Source: Bacteroidota bacterium (GTDB taxonomy: Bacteria; Bacteroidota; Bacteroidia; Chitinophagales; Chitinophagaceae). From it: a stretch of DNA of 8,657 nucleotides. The position numbers were made by a program, and so were the translations under genes. Shown piece by piece: positions 7,095 through 8,657 of the stretch. Location: assembly GCA_029778965.1 (NCBI GenBank), contig JAKPBL010000030.1, positions 1 to 8,657 of the forward strand. The letters are read 5' to 3'. The notes beneath the pieces were generated by a model. The model was not told where the DNA came from. It was given only the letters and a program-made list of their open reading frames with translations, and made no database searches. Every line of letters begins with the position of its first letter. The first letter of the stretch is position 1.

Positions 7095-8030
7095 ATGTCA
7101 ACAATCAACTGGAATGGCGTTTATCCCGCCTTATTGACGCCCTTTGACGCCAATGACGCCGTGGATTTCAACATGTACAAAAAGAACCTCGACGCGCAGG
7201 TAAGCGCCGGCGTGGACGGTATTATCATCGGCGGATCGCTGGGTGAAGCCAGCACCCTGCTGAATGCAGAAAAGAAAGACCTGCTGATCTATTCGAAGGA
7301 AATTGCACCGAAGAACTTCCCGGTGCTCGTGAATATCTCCGAGCAGACCACCAAAGATGCGGTGGCCCTGGCGCAGGACGCGGAAGCCAATGGCGCCGAC
7401 GGACTCATGCTGCTGCCTCCCATGCGCTATAAATCTTCCGACGAAGAAACCGTTGCTTTCTTTCGCGCGGTGGCTACCAACTGCAGCCTTCCCATCCTGA
7501 TCTATAACAACCCGGTTGATTACAAGATCGAGGTTACCCTTGACATGTTCGAGCAAATGACCGATCTGCCGACCGTACAGGCCGTGAAAGAATCGACGCG
7601 CAACACCATGAATGTAACGCGCATGCTCAACCGCTTTGACGACAGGTTCAAGATACTGACCGGCGTTGACCCGCTGGCGCTCGAAAGCCTGGTGCTGGGC
7701 GCACACGGCTGGGTTGCCGGACTGGTGGACGCTTTCCCCCGCGAAACCGTTGCCATCTTCAAGCTGGTTAAGGCCGGCCGTATTGCAGAAGCAGTAGCTA
7801 TCTATCGTTGGTTCATGCCCCTGCTGGAGCTCGATATCCATCCCAAGCTGGTGCAGTATATCAAGCTTGCCGCGGCGGCCACCGGCATCGGCACCGAGCA
7901 TGTTCGCGCACCGCGCTTACCCCTTACCGGCAGTGAGCGCGCGTATGTGCAGAAAGTGATTGACGACGCACTGGCGGTTCGTCCCGAATTACCCGATTAC
8001 CTTCACCTTACACCCCTTGCGTATGCTTAG
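7095..8030 (+). CDS. DapA/N-acetylneuraminate lyase-superfamily enzyme, probable 1-pyrroline-4-hydroxy-2-carboxylate deaminase
   Basis: The 311-aa protein is a complete class I Schiff-base (beta/alpha)8 barrel of the DapA superfamily. It shows GVYPALLTPFD at residues 8-18, GGSLGE at 46-51 (the position of GTTGE in DapA), the catalytic tyrosine in IYNNP (Tyr137) and the Schiff-base lysine in VKES (Lys165). Length and motif spacing fit the family. It is unlikely to be lysine-biosynthetic DapA. It overlaps an alpha-ketoglutarate semialdehyde dehydrogenase and shares the locus with a hydroxyproline epimerase, so the expected cytosolic reaction is 1-pyrroline-4-hydroxy-2-carboxylate to alpha-ketoglutarate semialdehyde plus ammonia. 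The main alternative is a 2-keto-3-deoxy-pentonate dehydratase of the same superfamily, which yields the same semialdehyde from sugars; no sugar-acid gene is seen here. The ATG at 7095 fits the family N-terminus, and the stop (8028-8030) lies inside the next gene, indicating co-translation. Confidence 0.85.
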   Translation: MSTINWNGVYPALLTPFDANDAVDFNMYKKNLDAQVSAGVDGIIIGGSLGEASTLLNAEKKDLLIYSKEIAPKNFPVLVNISEQTTKDAVALAQDAEANGADGLMLLPPMRYKSSDEETVAFFRAVATNCSLPILIYNNPVDYKIEVTLDMFEQMTDLPTVQAVKESTRNTMNVTRMLNRFDDRFKILTGVDPLALESLVLGAHGWVAGLVDAFPRETVAIFKLVKAGRIAEAVAIYRWFMPLLELDIHPKLVQYIKLAAAATGIGTEHVRAPRLPLTGSERAYVQKVIDDALAVRPELPDYLHLTPLAYA

Positions 8031-8657
8031 TGGTTTGAGTGTTATCGGTTTGGAGCGCGGCTCCGAACAGCAAGAAAAATTATATTCCTTCAGCACCCTT
8101 CGGGGTGCTGATTTGCCTGAAGCCTTTTCAGTGGCCAGCGACGTTGAAATAGACAAAGCCATTGCCAAGGCAACGAAAGCATTTCCCGTATATGCAGCGC
8201 TGCCTGCCACCCGGCGCGCCGCCTTCCTGACGGCGATTGCCGAAGAGATCGCTGCGCTGGGCGACGCGCTGGTAGAACGCGCCCATATCGAATCTGGACT
8301 GCCCCTTGCTCGCCTGCAGGGCGAGCGCGACCGTACCGTAAATCAACTGAAGCTATTTGCCGCCGTTCTGAACGAAGGTTCTTATGTGGAAGCGGTGATC
8401 GATTCGGCTATGCCTGACCGTAAGCCCCTGCCACGCGCCGACCTGCGCAAGTGGCTGGTGCCGCTGGGCCCCGTGGCTGTTTTTGCGGCCAGTAACTTCC
8501 CGCTGGCATTTTCAACGGCCGGCGGCGATACGGCTTCGGCGCTGGCCAGCGGCTGCCCCGTGCTGGTGAAAGCGCACCAGTCGCACCTGGGCACCAATGA
8601 AATGGTGGCGGTAGCAATTCAGACAGCAGCCCGGAAAACCGGGATGCCCGATGGCGT
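8023..8657 (+). CDS. Alpha-ketoglutarate semialdehyde (2,5-dioxovalerate) dehydrogenase, N-terminal part, runs off window
   Basis: An open frame begins at the ATG at 8023 and continues past the right edge, giving 211 codons of a protein normally about 500-530 aa. The N-terminus MLSGLSVIG matches the usual short glycine-containing start of this aldehyde dehydrogenase subgroup. At residues 146-186 it has the sequence around PLGPVAVFAASNFPLAF, then GGDTASALASGCPVLVKAH, which is characteristic of 2,5-dioxopentanoate dehydrogenases rather than of general ALDHs. ASNFP supplies the oxyanion-hole Asn, and VKAH a conserved Lys in the NAD(P)-binding region. The catalytic Cys and general-base Glu lie beyond the window. 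The enzyme should oxidise alpha-ketoglutarate semialdehyde to 2-oxoglutarate, the last step of hydroxyproline catabolism. It overlaps the DapA-like gene by 8 nt in a +1 frame with no clear ribosome-binding site, so translational coupling is likely. Two strong hairpins occur within its first 30 codons. Confidence 0.9.
   Translation, partial: MLSGLSVIGLERGSEQQEKLYSFSTLRGADLPEAFSVASDVEIDKAIAKATKAFPVYAALPATRRAAFLTAIAEEIAALGDALVERAHIESGLPLARLQGERDRTVNQLKLFAAVLNEGSYVEAVIDSAMPDRKPLPRADLRKWLVPLGPVAVFAASNFPLAFSTAGGDTASALASGCPVLVKAHQSHLGTNEMVAVAIQTAARKTGMPDG
8048..8111 (+). other. Tandem RNA hairpins in the first codons of the semialdehyde dehydrogenase gene
   Basis: Hairpin 1 pairs 8048-8056 with 8060-8068: 9 bp including one G-U, around a GCG loop. 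Hairpin 2 pairs 8090-8098 with 8103-8111: 9 perfect bp closed by C(UUCG)G, the unusually stable tetraloop. They are separated by a 21-nt AT-rich spacer (8069-8089). No T-run follows hairpin 2, so it is not a standard terminator. They lie within codons 9-30, just after the gene overlap. They may tune translation or transcript stability, or may be coincidental in GC-rich coding DNA. Confidence 0.45.

Noticed and set aside
7131..7901. 256-codon open frame on the minus strand opposite the DapA-like gene
   Set aside because: Shadow of a conserved enzyme gene in GC-rich DNA, with no family features of its own.

Overview
The window (about 55% GC by eye) looks like chromosomal DNA of a Bacteroidetes bacterium, most likely a Chitinophagaceae-type organism. 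The evidence is an adjacent SusC/SusD outer-membrane pair, A-rich leaders without Shine-Dalgarno sites, and TAnnTTTG-type -7 promoter boxes. No RNA gene, mobile element or CRISPR array was seen. Both ends of the window cut through a gene.

Layout, left to right. Positions 568 to 1 (minus strand) hold the N-terminal 189 codons of a proline racemase-superfamily enzyme, best read as 4-hydroxyproline 2-epimerase. A 196-bp divergent intergenic region (569-764) carries four copies of the hexamer TATCCG/CGGATA and a dyad, so it is a candidate operator region. On the plus strand follow a SusC-type TonB-dependent transporter (765-3791), a SusD-like lipoprotein of the SusD-like_2 type (3810-5201), a hairpin terminator (5224-5250), an exported DUF885 putative metallopeptidase (5272-7008), a DapA-superfamily lyase/deaminase (7095-8030) and, overlapping it by 8 nt, the N-terminal 211 codons of an alpha-ketoglutarate semialdehyde dehydrogenase (8023 to the window end).

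Interpretation (inference from family knowledge and gene order): this is a trans-4-hydroxy-L-proline catabolic locus joined to an uptake system. The epimerase would make cis-4-hydroxy-D-proline. An oxidase/dehydrogenase not present in the window would make 1-pyrroline-4-hydroxy-2-carboxylate. The DapA-like enzyme would deaminate this to alpha-ketoglutarate semialdehyde, and the aldehyde dehydrogenase would oxidise that to 2-oxoglutarate. The SusCD pair and the DUF885 peptidase suggest that the substrate arrives as hydroxyproline-containing peptides (collagen-like or plant cell-wall glycoprotein-like). That makes the locus resemble a polysaccharide-utilisation locus retooled for peptides. The enzyme assignments are fairly strong; the substrate of the importer and peptidase is a hypothesis.
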